From: Flavobacterium sp. 245 | Lineage (GTDB): Bacteria; Bacteroidota; Bacteroidia; Flavobacteriales; Flavobacteriaceae | Assembly: GCF_004362055.1 (NCBI RefSeq) | Contig: NZ_SNXB01000009.1 | Location: 101,698-165,697 of the forward strand | DNA: 64,000 bases | Direction of reading: 5' to 3' | Shown: piece after piece, positions 1-7,312 of the stretch | Layout: the number at the start of each line of letters is the position of its first letter | Position numbering within the stretch: position 1 is the stretch's first letter | Notes under the pieces: generated by a model | The model's database searches: none | Told to the model about the DNA's origin: nothing | Seen by the model: only the letters and a program-made list of their open reading frames with translations | Made by a program: the position numbers and the translations under genes

Positions 1-588
1 ACTTTCGTTTGAAACTGCAGGGCAGCCCCAGCCTTCAGGAGTTCCTTCGGGATAAACTTCATTCTCAGAAACTGCTTCCCACGAATGTAAAACTATCGCG
101 CGGTCTCTGGCATTTGAATTGGTTTTCTCTTTTCCCTGCAAAATGTAATTCACTTTTATTCCCCATTGACTTGCGCCTCGATCCAAAATAACATACTTGC
201 CTAGTGAAGAACAATGTGAATCAAACTCGTTACTAATTTGTACTTTTTCTTTAGTTGTTGTTGCTCCCCATCTATTATCACCACAACCGTGACTAACCAT
301 ACAAGATTTTATAATTGTATCCTTTTTAAAGTCATAAATAAAAAATCGCTTTAAACCAGAATGCAATCCTAAATCGATTAATATAAATTTATCTTTATTT
401 AGGTTGTTTTGAAGCGTGTACTGTTTTGCCTCTTTATAAAATTTACTGTAATCAACCTCGATTCGAGGTTTTGGTTCTCCAATTATTTCAGTTGTACTTT
501 CATTTTTAGAAATCACTATTTCTTTATTATCTTTTTGATTACAAGATAAAATTAAAGTCAAACCAATTGCAAAAATCATATTTTTCAT
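1..588 (-). CDS. L,D-transpeptidase-like lipoprotein (YkuD_2 type), 3' end cut by window
   Basis: Open frame of 196 codons starting at the ATG at 588 and running off the left edge. It begins with a lipoprotein signal (hydrophobic segment ending LILSC, Cys16), so the product should be an envelope lipoprotein. The conserved part, about residues 68-194, carries HGCGDNRWG near 100-108, a histidine in IVLHSW (His168) and the cysteine motif GWGCPAVSN (Cys189). This fits the murein L,D-transpeptidase catalytic-domain family of Bacteroidota (YkuD_2), whose cysteine attacks peptidoglycan tetrapeptides. Family members usually have a serine two residues before the GC; here the residue is Gly, with Trp between. 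Only a short tail should be missing. The family call rests on motifs; the substrate is inferred. Confidence 0.7.
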   Translation of the reverse strand, partial: MKNMIFAIGLTLILSCNQKDNKEIVISKNESTTEIIGEPKPRIEVDYSKFYKEAKQYTLQNNLNKDKFILIDLGLHSGLKRFFIYDFKKDTIIKSCMVSHGCGDNRWGATTTKEKVQISNEFDSHCSSLGKYVILDRGASQWGIKVNYILQGKEKTNSNARDRAIVLHSWEAVSENEVYPEGTPEGWGCPAVSNES

Positions 589-635
589 ACCTACAATTTA
601 CATAAAATCTGAAACGGAAATAGTACTTGAAAAGT

Positions 636-669
636 ATAAAAAAACCCGTTCAAATATATGAACAGGTTT
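636..669 (-). terminator. Intrinsic terminator after clpX
   Basis: Arms 642-652 and 659-669 pair over 11 bp (one G-U) around a 6-nt loop. Read leftward, the stem is followed by a T-rich run. It lies 42 bp past the clpX stop and 48 bp before the lipoprotein start, so it ends the clpX transcript. Confidence 0.8.
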
Positions 670-710
670 AAAAAAGATTTGCCAAAACTTGACAAAGTTA
701 TTTTTATAAT

Positions 711-1943
711 TTATGAAGCAATTTCCATACGCTTCAATAAGTTTTTGCTTAAAGTATGCTCTGCGTAATCTTTATCAATCGATAAAACTTTATCATCAGA
801 ACTTGGCAGTTCGTACATTGCATCTGTCAAGATTGCTTCACAAAGCGAACGTAATCCACGTGCACCTAATTTGTACTCTAATGCTTTATCAACAATAAAA
901 TCTAAAGCCTCATCAGTAATATTGAATTCAACATCATCCATTAAAAATAGCTTTTGATATTGTTTAACTAAAGCATTTTTAGGTTGTGTCAAAATTGCAC
1001 GCAATGTTTCTCTGTCTAAAGGATCCATATGCGTTAAAACCGGCAAACGACCAATAATTTCCGGAATCAATCCGAAATCTTTAATATCTTTTGGGATAAT
1101 ATATTGCAATAAATTGTCTTTATCGATATTGTCAACATTTTTAGAAGTCGAATATCCAACTGCCTGACGATTTAAACGTTTAGAAATAATACGTTCAACA
1201 CCATCAAAAGCACCTCCTGCAATAAATAAAATATTCTGAGTATTTACCTCAACAAATTTCTGATCTGGATGTTTACGTCCTCCTTTTGGCGGTACGTTCA
1301 CAATTGTTCCTTCCAACAGTTTCAAAAGCGCCTGCTGTACACCTTCACCAGAAACGTCGCGCGTTATTGAAGGGTTATCACTCTTGCGGGCAATTTTATC
1401 AATTTCATCAATAAATACGATTCCTCTTTCTGCTTTGGTTACATCATAATCAGCAGCTTGTAACAGACGTGTTAAAATACTTTCAACATCTTCTCCTACA
1501 TAACCAGCTTCTGTTAATACCGTCGCATCCACAATTGCCAACGGAACGTCTAACATTTTTGCGATTGTTTTAGCAACCAATGTTTTTCCGGTTCCGGTTT
1601 GACCTACCATAATGATGTTACTTTTTTCAATCTCAACTTCGTCGTCTAATTGCTGTTGCATTAAACGTTTGTAGTGATTGTAAACTGCAACCGACATTAC
1701 TTTTTTTGTCTGGTCCTGACCAATAACATATTGATCTAGGAAAGCTCTGATTTCTTTTGGTTTCTTTAAAATTAAATCCCCAACAAGTTTCGCGCTTCCG
1801 CTTGATTTTAATTCTTCTAATACAATTCCGTGCGCTTGTTCAATACATTTATCACAAATATGTGCATTGATACCAGCAATCAATAAATTAGTTTCTGGCT
1901 TTTTTCTTCCACAAAACGAACATTCTAATACTACTTTTGCCAT
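711..1943 (-). CDS. clpX: ATP-dependent Clp protease ATP-binding subunit ClpX
   Basis: AAA+ unfoldase that recognises tagged or misfolded proteins and threads them into ClpP in the cytoplasm. The 410 residues match the usual ClpX length. The N-terminal zinc-binding domain has Cys8/Cys11/Cys30/Cys33. Walker A is GQTGTGKT (114-121), the pore loop is GYVG (147-150) and Walker B is IVFIDE (175-180). A sensor-2 GARGLRS lies near the C-terminus. At the ClpP-docking loop, where many species have IGF, this protein appears to read VGY in QAVGYST. The gene follows clpP by 167 bp filled with phased short repeats that include a perfect -7 box, so clpX probably has its own promoter as well as any read-through from clpP. 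Confidence 0.97.
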   Translation of the reverse strand: MAKVVLECSFCGRKKPETNLLIAGINAHICDKCIEQAHGIVLEELKSSGSAKLVGDLILKKPKEIRAFLDQYVIGQDQTKKVMSVAVYNHYKRLMQQQLDDEVEIEKSNIIMVGQTGTGKTLVAKTIAKMLDVPLAIVDATVLTEAGYVGEDVESILTRLLQAADYDVTKAERGIVFIDEIDKIARKSDNPSITRDVSGEGVQQALLKLLEGTIVNVPPKGGRKHPDQKFVEVNTQNILFIAGGAFDGVERIISKRLNRQAVGYSTSKNVDNIDKDNLLQYIIPKDIKDFGLIPEIIGRLPVLTHMDPLDRETLRAILTQPKNALVKQYQKLFLMDDVEFNITDEALDFIVDKALEYKLGARGLRSLCEAILTDAMYELPSSDDKVLSIDKDYAEHTLSKNLLKRMEIAS

Positions 1944-1955
1944 TCTTTATTTAAG

Positions 1956-1990
1956 TTACTAAGCTGCAAAGATACTAAGTTTCTAAGCTT
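1956..1990. repeat. 8-bp phased CTAAG array (leader of clpX)
   Basis: CTAAG cores begin at 1959, 1975 and 1983, all on one 8-bp register. The missing unit at 1967 is a variant. Read leftward the units are CTTAGAAA, CTTAGTAT, CTTTGCAG, CTTAGTAA. The same unit in the opposite orientation recurs at 2070-2105. Confidence 0.7.
1967..1974 (-). promoter_or_regulatory. Candidate -7 promoter box of clpX
   Basis: TATCTTTG on the minus strand is a perfect match to the Bacteroidetes -7 consensus TAnnTTTG, 23 bp before the clpX ATG. It spans the junction of two repeat units. No clear TTTG is seen at -33. Confidence 0.4.
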
Positions 1991-2069
1991 TTTAATTAAA
2001 ACTTTAAAACTTAACTCCTTACAGCTTAATATTTTTATTTTTTATTTAAAATTTAAATCACAAAGAACA

Positions 2070-2105
2070 CTTAGAATCTTAGCGTCTTAGCAACTTAGAA
2101 GCTTA
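2070..2105. repeat. 8-bp phased CTTAG array between clpP and clpX
   Basis: Four perfect 8-bp units, CTTAGAAT, CTTAGCGT, CTTAGCAA and CTTAGAAG, plus CTTA, lie directly past the clpP stop. The first five bases are invariant and the last three vary. Orientation is opposite to the array at 1956-1990. Confidence 0.8.
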
Positions 2106-2110
2106 AAAAA

Positions 2111-2785
2111 TTATCCTCTTCTCAAAACTTCATCAATCATTCCGTATTCTTTCGCTTCGTCAGCTTTCATCCAGTAATCGCGCTCACTGTCTTTGTGCAC
2201 TCTTTCGAAAGTTTGTCCTGAATGGTGTGAAATAATGTTGTATAATTCATCTTTCAGTTTCAACATTTCGCGTAAGTTGATTTCCATATCTGTAGCAACT
2301 CCTTGTGCTCCTCCAGATGGCTGGTGAATCATTACACGTGAATGTGGCAAAGCCGAACGTTTTCCTGCTGCTCCTGCACATAATAAAACCGCTCCCATAG
2401 AAGCTGCCATACCTGTACAAATTGTAGCAACATCTGGCTTGATGTACTGCATAGTGTCATAAATTCCTAAACCTGCATAAACACTTCCTCCTGGAGAGTT
2501 TAAGTAAATTTGAATATCTTTTGATGCATCAGCGCTTTCTAAAAATAATAGCTGAGCCTGAACGATATTAGCGATTTGATCATCGATACCAGTTCCTAAA
2601 AAGATAATTCTGTCCATCATTAATCTTGAAAAAACGTCTAATTGAGAAATATTCAACTGACGTTCTTCGATAATATATGGAGTCATGTTTGTTGGGTTCA
2701 TCGCTGCTATGATTTTATCATAATACATTGCGTTAACTCCTTGGTGCTTTGTAGCAAATTTTTTGAATTCTTTACCGTAGTTCAT
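2111..2785 (-). CDS. clpP: ATP-dependent Clp protease proteolytic subunit ClpP
   Basis: Serine peptidase that forms the tetradecameric chamber used by ClpX. The triad is visible: Ser129 in GMAASMG, His154 in RVMIHQPSGG and Asp203 in SERDYWM. The NSPGGSV segment (96-102) is the substrate-binding strand and oxyanion region. Length is 224 residues, with a leader of about 25 residues before the conserved core; PYIIEERQ begins near 36. The leader is probably processed or flexible. An alternative start is Met20. The gene lies between tig and clpX, the usual bacterial order, but a terminator separates it from tig. Confidence 0.97.
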   Translation of the reverse strand: MNYGKEFKKFATKHQGVNAMYYDKIIAAMNPTNMTPYIIEERQLNISQLDVFSRLMMDRIIFLGTGIDDQIANIVQAQLLFLESADASKDIQIYLNSPGGSVYAGLGIYDTMQYIKPDVATICTGMAASMGAVLLCAGAAGKRSALPHSRVMIHQPSGGAQGVATDMEINLREMLKLKDELYNIISHHSGQTFERVHKDSERDYWMKADEAKEYGMIDEVLRRG

Positions 2786-2794
2786 ATTTTTAGT

Positions 2795-2825
2795 TTAAAG
2801 TTTGAAAGTCTAAAGTCAGAAAGTG
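2795..2825. repeat. AAAGT-type phased repeat in front of clpP
   Basis: Four copies of AAAGT follow each other at 7-8 bp steps just upstream of the clpP start, inside the leader. A similar array on the opposite strand lies at 3066-3108, next to the tig stop. The unit differs from the CTTAG family. Confidence 0.5.
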
Positions 2826-2890
2826 ACCTAAACGAATTTAACAAAGTTCATACCTTTTTATAAAGGATGTCAATTTGTCTTCTTTTTTTT

Positions 2891-2925
2891 AAGATGCTAA
2901 GATTCTAAGGCACTAAGATTCTAAG
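2891..2925. repeat. 8-bp phased CTAAG array upstream of clpP
   Basis: CTAAG begins at 2897, 2905, 2913 and 2921, exactly every 8 bp, with spacers ATT, GCA and ATT. A further CTAAG follows the T-run after 2925. Same family as the arrays on both sides of the clpX leader. Confidence 0.8.
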
Positions 2926-2966
2926 TTTTTTTTCTAAGAAACATTTACCAACTTAAAACCTGAAAC

Positions 2967-3009
2967 AAAAAAAAGAACGCCAAGAGAATAAAATTTTCCA
3001 TTGACGTTC
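2967..3009 (-). terminator. Intrinsic terminator after tig
   Basis: Arms 2975-2983 and 3001-3009 pair over 9 bp (one G-U on the transcript) around a 17-nt loop. Read leftward, eight Ts follow. It splits tig from clpP into separate transcription units. Confidence 0.8.
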
Positions 3010-3065
3010 AAATATAATTATTTTTATCTTTCAGTTTCTGTAATAAAATCTTAATTTTTAAAAAG

Positions 3066-3108
3066 TATACTTCTTAACTTTCGACTTTATAACTTTTGAC
3101 TTCAGACT
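3066..3108. repeat. AAGT-type phased repeat after tig
   Basis: On the minus strand AAGT recurs five times at 7-8 bp steps between the tig stop and the tig terminator. It is the reverse-orientation partner of 2795-2825. Confidence 0.5.
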
Positions 3109-3113
3109 AAAAT

Positions 3114-4436
3114 TTATTCTCCGTAAGACGCAGCGATAAATTCTTCGTAAGTAACTTCTTTAGTTGTTGGATTTGCTTTTTCTTTAAATAAATCTAACAA
3201 TTTAGCTGCTACAACTTGCTCAGAAAGTCTTTTCACTTCTTCTTGATTAGATAAAACTCTAGCCACGATTCCTTGAACTTCTTCTTCAGTTGGGTTTGTT
3301 TGTCCAAATTGAGCCATTTGTTGTCTGATAGCACCTGAAGTAAATTCTTTTAAGTCTTCAAATGTAATTTGGATATTACTTTGAGCCATTGCTTTTCCTT
3401 CAATTAATTGAAAACGTAATCCTTTTTCAGATCTTGCGTATTCAACTTCAGCTTCTTCTGCAGAAAGTTTTTTCTCTCCAACAGTTTGTAACCATTTTTT
3501 AAGGAATTCAGCTGGTAAATCAAATTTTGTACTTTCGATCAAGAAATCCTGAACGTCTAATAATAATTTTTGGTCAGCTTGCTGTGCGAATTGCGCTTCA
3601 GCATCTTCTTTAATTTTAGCTTTTAAATCTTCTAAAGAAGCTACTTTTCCTTCACCAAAAAGTTTATCAAATAATTCTTGGTTTAATTCAGCCAATTCAG
3701 CTCCGTTGATAGCCTCGATAGTAAAGTTTACTTCGATATCTAAACCGTGAACATCATCATGAGCTACTTTTAAGTAATCCATTAATTGGTGATCATCTTC
3801 AAATAAACCTTTTGTGCTTACTGTTACAACATCACCAACTTTTTTACCGATGAATTTATCACCTGCTTTTTTGTTGAATGTAGCTACAGAAATTGTAGTT
3901 GTATTGTTGATACCTTTTTCTTCGTTTGTGAAAGTTCCAGTTAAATCTGAATCAGCTTCAACTTTATCTTGTGGAATTGCTTTTCCGAATTGTTTTTGGA
4001 TACGCTCTACTTGTCCGTCGATTAATTTATCATCAGCAGTAACGATATATTTTACGATATTGTTTTTAGCTTCTAAATCAATTTCGAAGTTAGGAACCAA
4101 ACCAATTTCGTATTCGAAAGTTAGTTCTTCAGCGTCCCAATCAAAGTTTTCGTTTTCTTTAGCAAGAGGAGTTCCTAAAAGATTTAATCTTTCAGACTGA
4201 ACAAAACGCTCTAAAGCCAAATCAACAACTTTTTTAACTTCTTCCTGCTTAATTGCTTTTCCGTATTGTTTTTCAACAAGATCTTTAGGCACTTGACCTT
4301 TTCTAAAACCTTTAACGGTAGCCAAAGGCATTTTTTCGTTTATTCTTTTTGCTACTTGACCTTTATAATCCATGTGAACAACGTTTAAAACAATTGTCTC
4401 GTTCACAGCGTCTGTTGCTACTCTTTTAATATCCAT
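3114..4436 (-). CDS. tig: Trigger factor, ribosome-associated chaperone
   Basis: Holds nascent chains at the ribosome exit tunnel. The 440-residue length fits the family. The ribosome-docking signature GFRKGQVP is at 43-50 in the N-terminal domain. The middle domain (about 150-240) occupies the place of the FKBP-type prolyl isomerase but looks divergent, with little of the usual FKBP core. The C-terminal half is a long helical, Glu/Lys/Gln-rich arm domain. The ATG at 4436 lies 35 bp from a well-formed -7 box. Position upstream of clpP and clpX matches the general bacterial arrangement. Isomerase activity is doubtful; the chaperone role is secure. Confidence 0.95.
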   Translation of the reverse strand: MDIKRVATDAVNETIVLNVVHMDYKGQVAKRINEKMPLATVKGFRKGQVPKDLVEKQYGKAIKQEEVKKVVDLALERFVQSERLNLLGTPLAKENENFDWDAEELTFEYEIGLVPNFEIDLEAKNNIVKYIVTADDKLIDGQVERIQKQFGKAIPQDKVEADSDLTGTFTNEEKGINNTTTISVATFNKKAGDKFIGKKVGDVVTVSTKGLFEDDHQLMDYLKVAHDDVHGLDIEVNFTIEAINGAELAELNQELFDKLFGEGKVASLEDLKAKIKEDAEAQFAQQADQKLLLDVQDFLIESTKFDLPAEFLKKWLQTVGEKKLSAEEAEVEYARSEKGLRFQLIEGKAMAQSNIQITFEDLKEFTSGAIRQQMAQFGQTNPTEEEVQGIVARVLSNQEEVKRLSEQVVAAKLLDLFKEKANPTTKEVTYEEFIAASYGE

Positions 4437-4464
4437 CTTCTTCTTTAATTTACATAATAAAATT

Positions 4465-4495
4465 GGGTTGCAAAATTATAAAATTTTTGCAACCC
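4465..4495 (-). terminator. Hairpin between the YvlD-like gene and tig
   Basis: Arms GGGTTGCAAAA (4465-4475) and TTTTGCAACCC (4485-4495) are perfectly complementary, with an A+T loop. Read leftward a TTTT stretch follows after AA. It probably ends the transcript of the gene at 4551-4895. It overlaps the candidate tig -7 box. Confidence 0.5.
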
Positions 4496-4502
4496 AACCA
4501 AG
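4471..4502 (-). promoter_or_regulatory. Candidate tig promoter
   Basis: The minus strand carries TAATTTTG (4471-4478), a perfect -7 match, with CTTG 20 bp upstream (4499-4502) as a -33 element. The predicted start site is about 30 bp before the tig ATG. Confidence 0.5.
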
Positions 4503-4550
4503 TTTTTAATTTATTGTATTTGAAGCAGTTTTAATCTGCAAAATTTGTTT

Positions 4551-4895
4551 TTATTTATCGTCTCCCAGTATTTTATAAGTAATAGATTGTAAAATAGACA
4601 AAATAACACTAAAAATTAAAGCTGTCCAGAACGAATCGACTGCAAACCCGCCCACAATATTTGTACAAAGCAAAATTATTATGGCATTTATAACCAGCAA
4701 AAACAAGCCCAGCGTGATAAACGTTACCGGCAAAGTCAAAATAACCAAAATAGGTTTTATAAAAATATTCAGTAATCCTAAAACCACCGCAACAATTACA
4801 GCCGTACCAAAACTGGCTACGTGAACACCTTTTAAAAAATTAGCTATTAACAACACCAAAGCTGCAGTAACAAGAAGTCTGAGTAATAATTTCAT
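4551..4895 (-). CDS. Small integral membrane protein, YvlD / phage-holin-4_2 family
   Basis: A 114-residue protein made almost entirely of four hydrophobic segments (about 4-22, 28-46, 52-76 and 86-106), with a conserved central stretch NIFIKPILVILTLPVTF typical of the YvlD/PF04020 family. Despite the database name there is no prophage context. The family is a widespread inner-membrane protein of unknown function, linked in Gram-positives to envelope stress. It stands alone between the alpha/beta hydrolase and tig, with a long palindrome upstream and a hairpin downstream. The family assignment is good; no function is claimed. Confidence 0.85.
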   Translation of the reverse strand: MKLLLRLLVTAALVLLIANFLKGVHVASFGTAVIVAVVLGLLNIFIKPILVILTLPVTFITLGLFLLVINAIIILLCTNIVGGFAVDSFWTALIFSVILSILQSITYKILGDDK

Positions 4896-4967
4896 AGTTT
4901 TTCTGGTTTAAAATTTTAATAAAAGTAATGAATTTTATATTTACCAACTATTGCATTCTTGTTTTTT

Positions 4968-5025
4968 GCCACAGATTAAAGGATTATAAAGATTTTTAAT
5001 CTGTGACAATCCTTTAATCTGTGGC
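4968..5025. repeat. Intergenic 18-bp inverted repeat (CACAGATTAAAGG type)
   Basis: Arms 4968-4985 and 5008-5025 are exact reverse complements over 18 bp. The 22-nt loop contains a third, partial copy of the CACAGATT motif. No T-run follows on either strand, so this is not a plain intrinsic terminator. It lies between the hydrolase stop and the YvlD-like gene. Confidence 0.8.
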
Positions 5026-5033
5026 TATAAAAA

Positions 5034-5798
5034 TTATTCTTTCAAAAACTCCGTTGTCAGCTCAAAAAACATTTTAGGATTTTCGGCATGAAGCCAATGT
5101 CCTGTGTTTGGAATTGTTTCTAATTTTAAATTCGGGAAATGCTCCTTTATAGAATCAATATCAGAATCTAAAACATATCCAGATTCTCCTCCTCTTATAA
5201 ATAATGTTGGTTTTTCAAAAACTAAATCAGCTGCTAAAGCTTTCCCGATAGCATCGAGATTATTATTAAAAACTTGCAGATTAAATCTGAAAGCTAATTG
5301 CCCCGGCTCTTTCCAATATAAATTTTTCAGCAAAAACTGACGCGTTCCAAAATCAGGAACATATTGCGCGACTATTGCTTCAACATCAGCCCTGCTTGGC
5401 TTTACAGAAAAATCGACCGCATTCAATCCTGCCAAAATATCTTGATGATGCTGTTTGTAAAATCTCGGACCAATATCGGCCACAATTAGTTTATCAACTA
5501 TTTCGGGATGAGTTGTCGCAAAAAGCATCGCCACTTTTCCGCCCATCGAATGTCCAAGAATATCAATTCGGTTTAAATTATTTGCCTGACAGTATTCAAA
5601 AACATCCTGAACCATAGCTTCATAACTCCATTCGTCTGAATGAAAACTGCGCCCGTGATTTCTTAAATCTAAAATATGAACCTGAAATCCAGCTTCGACA
5701 TATTGTCCGGCAAGTGTTTTCCAGTTATCAGACATTCCCAAAAAACCATGCATAATAACAAATGGTTTTCCTTCGCCTTCTATTTTTGAGTAAAGCAT
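5034..5798 (-). CDS. Alpha/beta-fold hydrolase, YbfF/ABHD11-like esterase
   Basis: A 254-residue single-domain hydrolase without a signal peptide, so cytoplasmic. The oxyanion segment HGFLG is at 17-21, the nucleophile elbow GHSMGG puts Ser84 in place, and the catalytic histidine is His234 in NTGHWLHAENP. LDLRNHGRS (43-51) is characteristic of the YbfF/ABHD11 branch, known for esterase activity on short acyl esters and acyl-CoA. It starts 20 bp after pdxJ on the same strand, so the two are probably co-transcribed. No sequence link to vitamin B6 is visible. Substrate unknown. Confidence 0.88.
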   Translation of the reverse strand: MLYSKIEGEGKPFVIMHGFLGMSDNWKTLAGQYVEAGFQVHILDLRNHGRSFHSDEWSYEAMVQDVFEYCQANNLNRIDILGHSMGGKVAMLFATTHPEIVDKLIVADIGPRFYKQHHQDILAGLNAVDFSVKPSRADVEAIVAQYVPDFGTRQFLLKNLYWKEPGQLAFRFNLQVFNNNLDAIGKALAADLVFEKPTLFIRGGESGYVLDSDIDSIKEHFPNLKLETIPNTGHWLHAENPKMFFELTTEFLKE

Positions 5799-5818
5799 AT
5801 TTTGTTTTTTCTAAAGAA

Positions 5819-6532
5819 TTATTTCAATTTATTCAAATACATATTAACCACATTATCTAAACCAAGATAAAGAGCTTCAGAAATTAAAGCATGACCAATT
5901 GAAACTTCAAGGAGGCCTGGAATGTTTTGTTTAAAAAACTGAATATTATCCAAACTTAAATCATGTCCGGCATTAATTCCTAAACCTAATTCATTTGCCA
6001 ATTCTGCCGCTTTTGTGTAAGGCTCAATTCCATTTTTATTTCCTAAATCATATTGATGTGCAAAAGCTTCAGTATATAATTCAATTCTGTCGGTTCCTGT
6101 TTTTTTGGCACCTTCAATAATTTCCAAAACGGGATCAACAAAAATCGAAGTTCTGATTCCGTTTCTTTGGAATTCCTGAATAACCTCAGTCAAATAATCT
6201 TGATTTTTAATTGTATCCCAGCCGGCAGAAGATGTTATTGCGCCAATAGCATCTGGAACCAAGGTTACCTGATCTGGCTTGCATTCTAAAACCAAATCAA
6301 TAAAATTATGCTGCGGATTTCCTTCGATATTATATTCTGTAGTAACAATTGCTTTTAAATCACGCGCATCTTGATAACGAATGTGACGCTCGTCTGGACG
6401 CGGGTGAATGGTGATTCCCTGAGCGCCAAAATTTTGAATATCTGCTGCTACTTTTAGTAAATTAGGGACATTTCCGCCTCTAGCATTTCTTAGGGTTGCA
6501 ATTTTATTGATATTTACACTTAACTTTGTCAT
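5819..6532 (-). CDS. pdxJ: Pyridoxine 5'-phosphate synthase
   Basis: Condenses 1-deoxy-D-xylulose 5-phosphate with 3-amino-2-oxopropyl phosphate to pyridoxine 5'-phosphate, the last ring-forming step of the DXP-dependent vitamin B6 route. The 237-residue TIM barrel has the family segments LSVNINKIATLRNARGG at the N-terminus, ITIHPRPDERHI (about 40-51), VTLVPD in the middle and GLGINAGHDL with SIGHALI towards the end. Length and motif order are canonical. A perfect -7 box lies 43 bp before the ATG. The divergent CBS gene starts 117 bp away. Confidence 0.96.
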   Translation of the reverse strand: MTKLSVNINKIATLRNARGGNVPNLLKVAADIQNFGAQGITIHPRPDERHIRYQDARDLKAIVTTEYNIEGNPQHNFIDLVLECKPDQVTLVPDAIGAITSSAGWDTIKNQDYLTEVIQEFQRNGIRTSIFVDPVLEIIEGAKKTGTDRIELYTEAFAHQYDLGNKNGIEPYTKAAELANELGLGINAGHDLSLDNIQFFKQNIPGLLEVSIGHALISEALYLGLDNVVNMYLNKLK

Positions 6533-6574
6533 ATAAATAGATAATTAATTCTAGTAACACTATATTTGTTACGA

Positions 6575-6582
6575 CAAAAATA
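6575..6582 (-). promoter_or_regulatory. Candidate -7 box of pdxJ
   Basis: TATTTTTG on the minus strand matches TAnnTTTG, 42 bp before the pdxJ start. No clear -33 TTTG is seen. Confidence 0.4.
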
Positions 6583-6649
6583 CAAAGTAAAACGTAGCAG
6601 TTTTTGGTATTTTTTGATTATTTTGCAAGGAAATATCTTCAATTGATTT

Positions 6650-7309
6650 ATGACAGAAATTACAAACTATATCACCAATGATTTCAGGGCGATTGACAGT
6701 CAGGAAACAATAGCATCTGTTCAGGACTTTTTTGCCGACGTGGATTTTTCTCATTTTCCGGTTTTAGAAGAAGGTGTCTTTATTGGAAGCATTGCCGCTG
6801 ATGATATTGAAACTTTTGACACTGATAAAAAAACAATTGACTACAAATATACTTTAGAACGTTTTTTTGCCCGAAAATCAATGATATGGCTTGACGTATT
6901 AGAGGTTTTTGCTAAAAATCATACCAACACAATTCCTGTATTGGATGAAAACAATGCCTATATCGGATATTACGAAATGGAAGACATCATGAGATTCTTT
7001 CAGGAAACACCGTTTTTAAAAGAGCAAGGTGGCATCATCATCGTTCAAAAAGGACTTTTGGATTATTCAATGGGCCAGGTAACCCAAATTGTAGAAAGCA
7101 ATAATGGAAAAATTCTTGGTTGTTTTATATCTGAAGCTGATTTAGAAAATGTTCAGATTACAATCAAAATTGGCGTTGGTCCAATGAATGAAATCATCCA
7201 AACTTTTAGACGATACAATTACGAAATTATTTCTGAACATCAGGAAGACGCATACATCAATAGTTTAAAAGAACGCTCTGATTACTTAGACAAATACCTT
7301 AATATATAA
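6650..7309 (+). CDS. CBS-domain protein with C-terminal ACT-like region
   Basis: A 219-residue cytoplasmic protein. The first 125 residues hold two CBS half-repeats: HFPVLEEGVFIGSIAADDIE near 35-54, and IPVLDENNAYIGYYEMEDIM near 98-117. CBS pairs bind adenine nucleotides and act as regulatory modules. The last 90 residues (from GGIIIVQKGLL) look like an ACT-type fold that could bind a small ligand. No catalytic domain is attached. It is next to nadK on the same strand, 98 bp apart, in the order usual for Flavobacteria; a role in sensing nucleotides such as NAD(P) or ATP is inference from that and from the CBS pair. Confidence 0.8.
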   Translation: MTEITNYITNDFRAIDSQETIASVQDFFADVDFSHFPVLEEGVFIGSIAADDIETFDTDKKTIDYKYTLERFFARKSMIWLDVLEVFAKNHTNTIPVLDENNAYIGYYEMEDIMRFFQETPFLKEQGGIIIVQKGLLDYSMGQVTQIVESNNGKILGCFISEADLENVQITIKIGVGPMNEIIQTFRRYNYEIISEHQEDAYINSLKERSDYLDKYLNI

Positions 7310-7312
7310 ATT

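Larger units (their letters stand above)
2786..3113. other. 328-bp non-coding spacer between tig and clpP
   Basis: No credible gene on either strand. It contains, left to right, an AAAGT-type array (2795-2825), a CTAAG array (2891-2925), the tig terminator (2967-3009) and a second AAAGT-type array (3066-3108). I could not find an exact TAnnTTTG box for clpP here; the nearest is a loose match near 2840. Confidence 0.8.

Noticed and set aside
4551..4895. Holin-like name suggesting a prophage remnant
   Set aside because: The protein belongs to the YvlD-type membrane family, and no phage genes are near.
5375..5617. Plus-strand frame opposite the alpha/beta hydrolase
   Set aside because: No family motif, no start context, and it mirrors a well-supported gene on the other strand.
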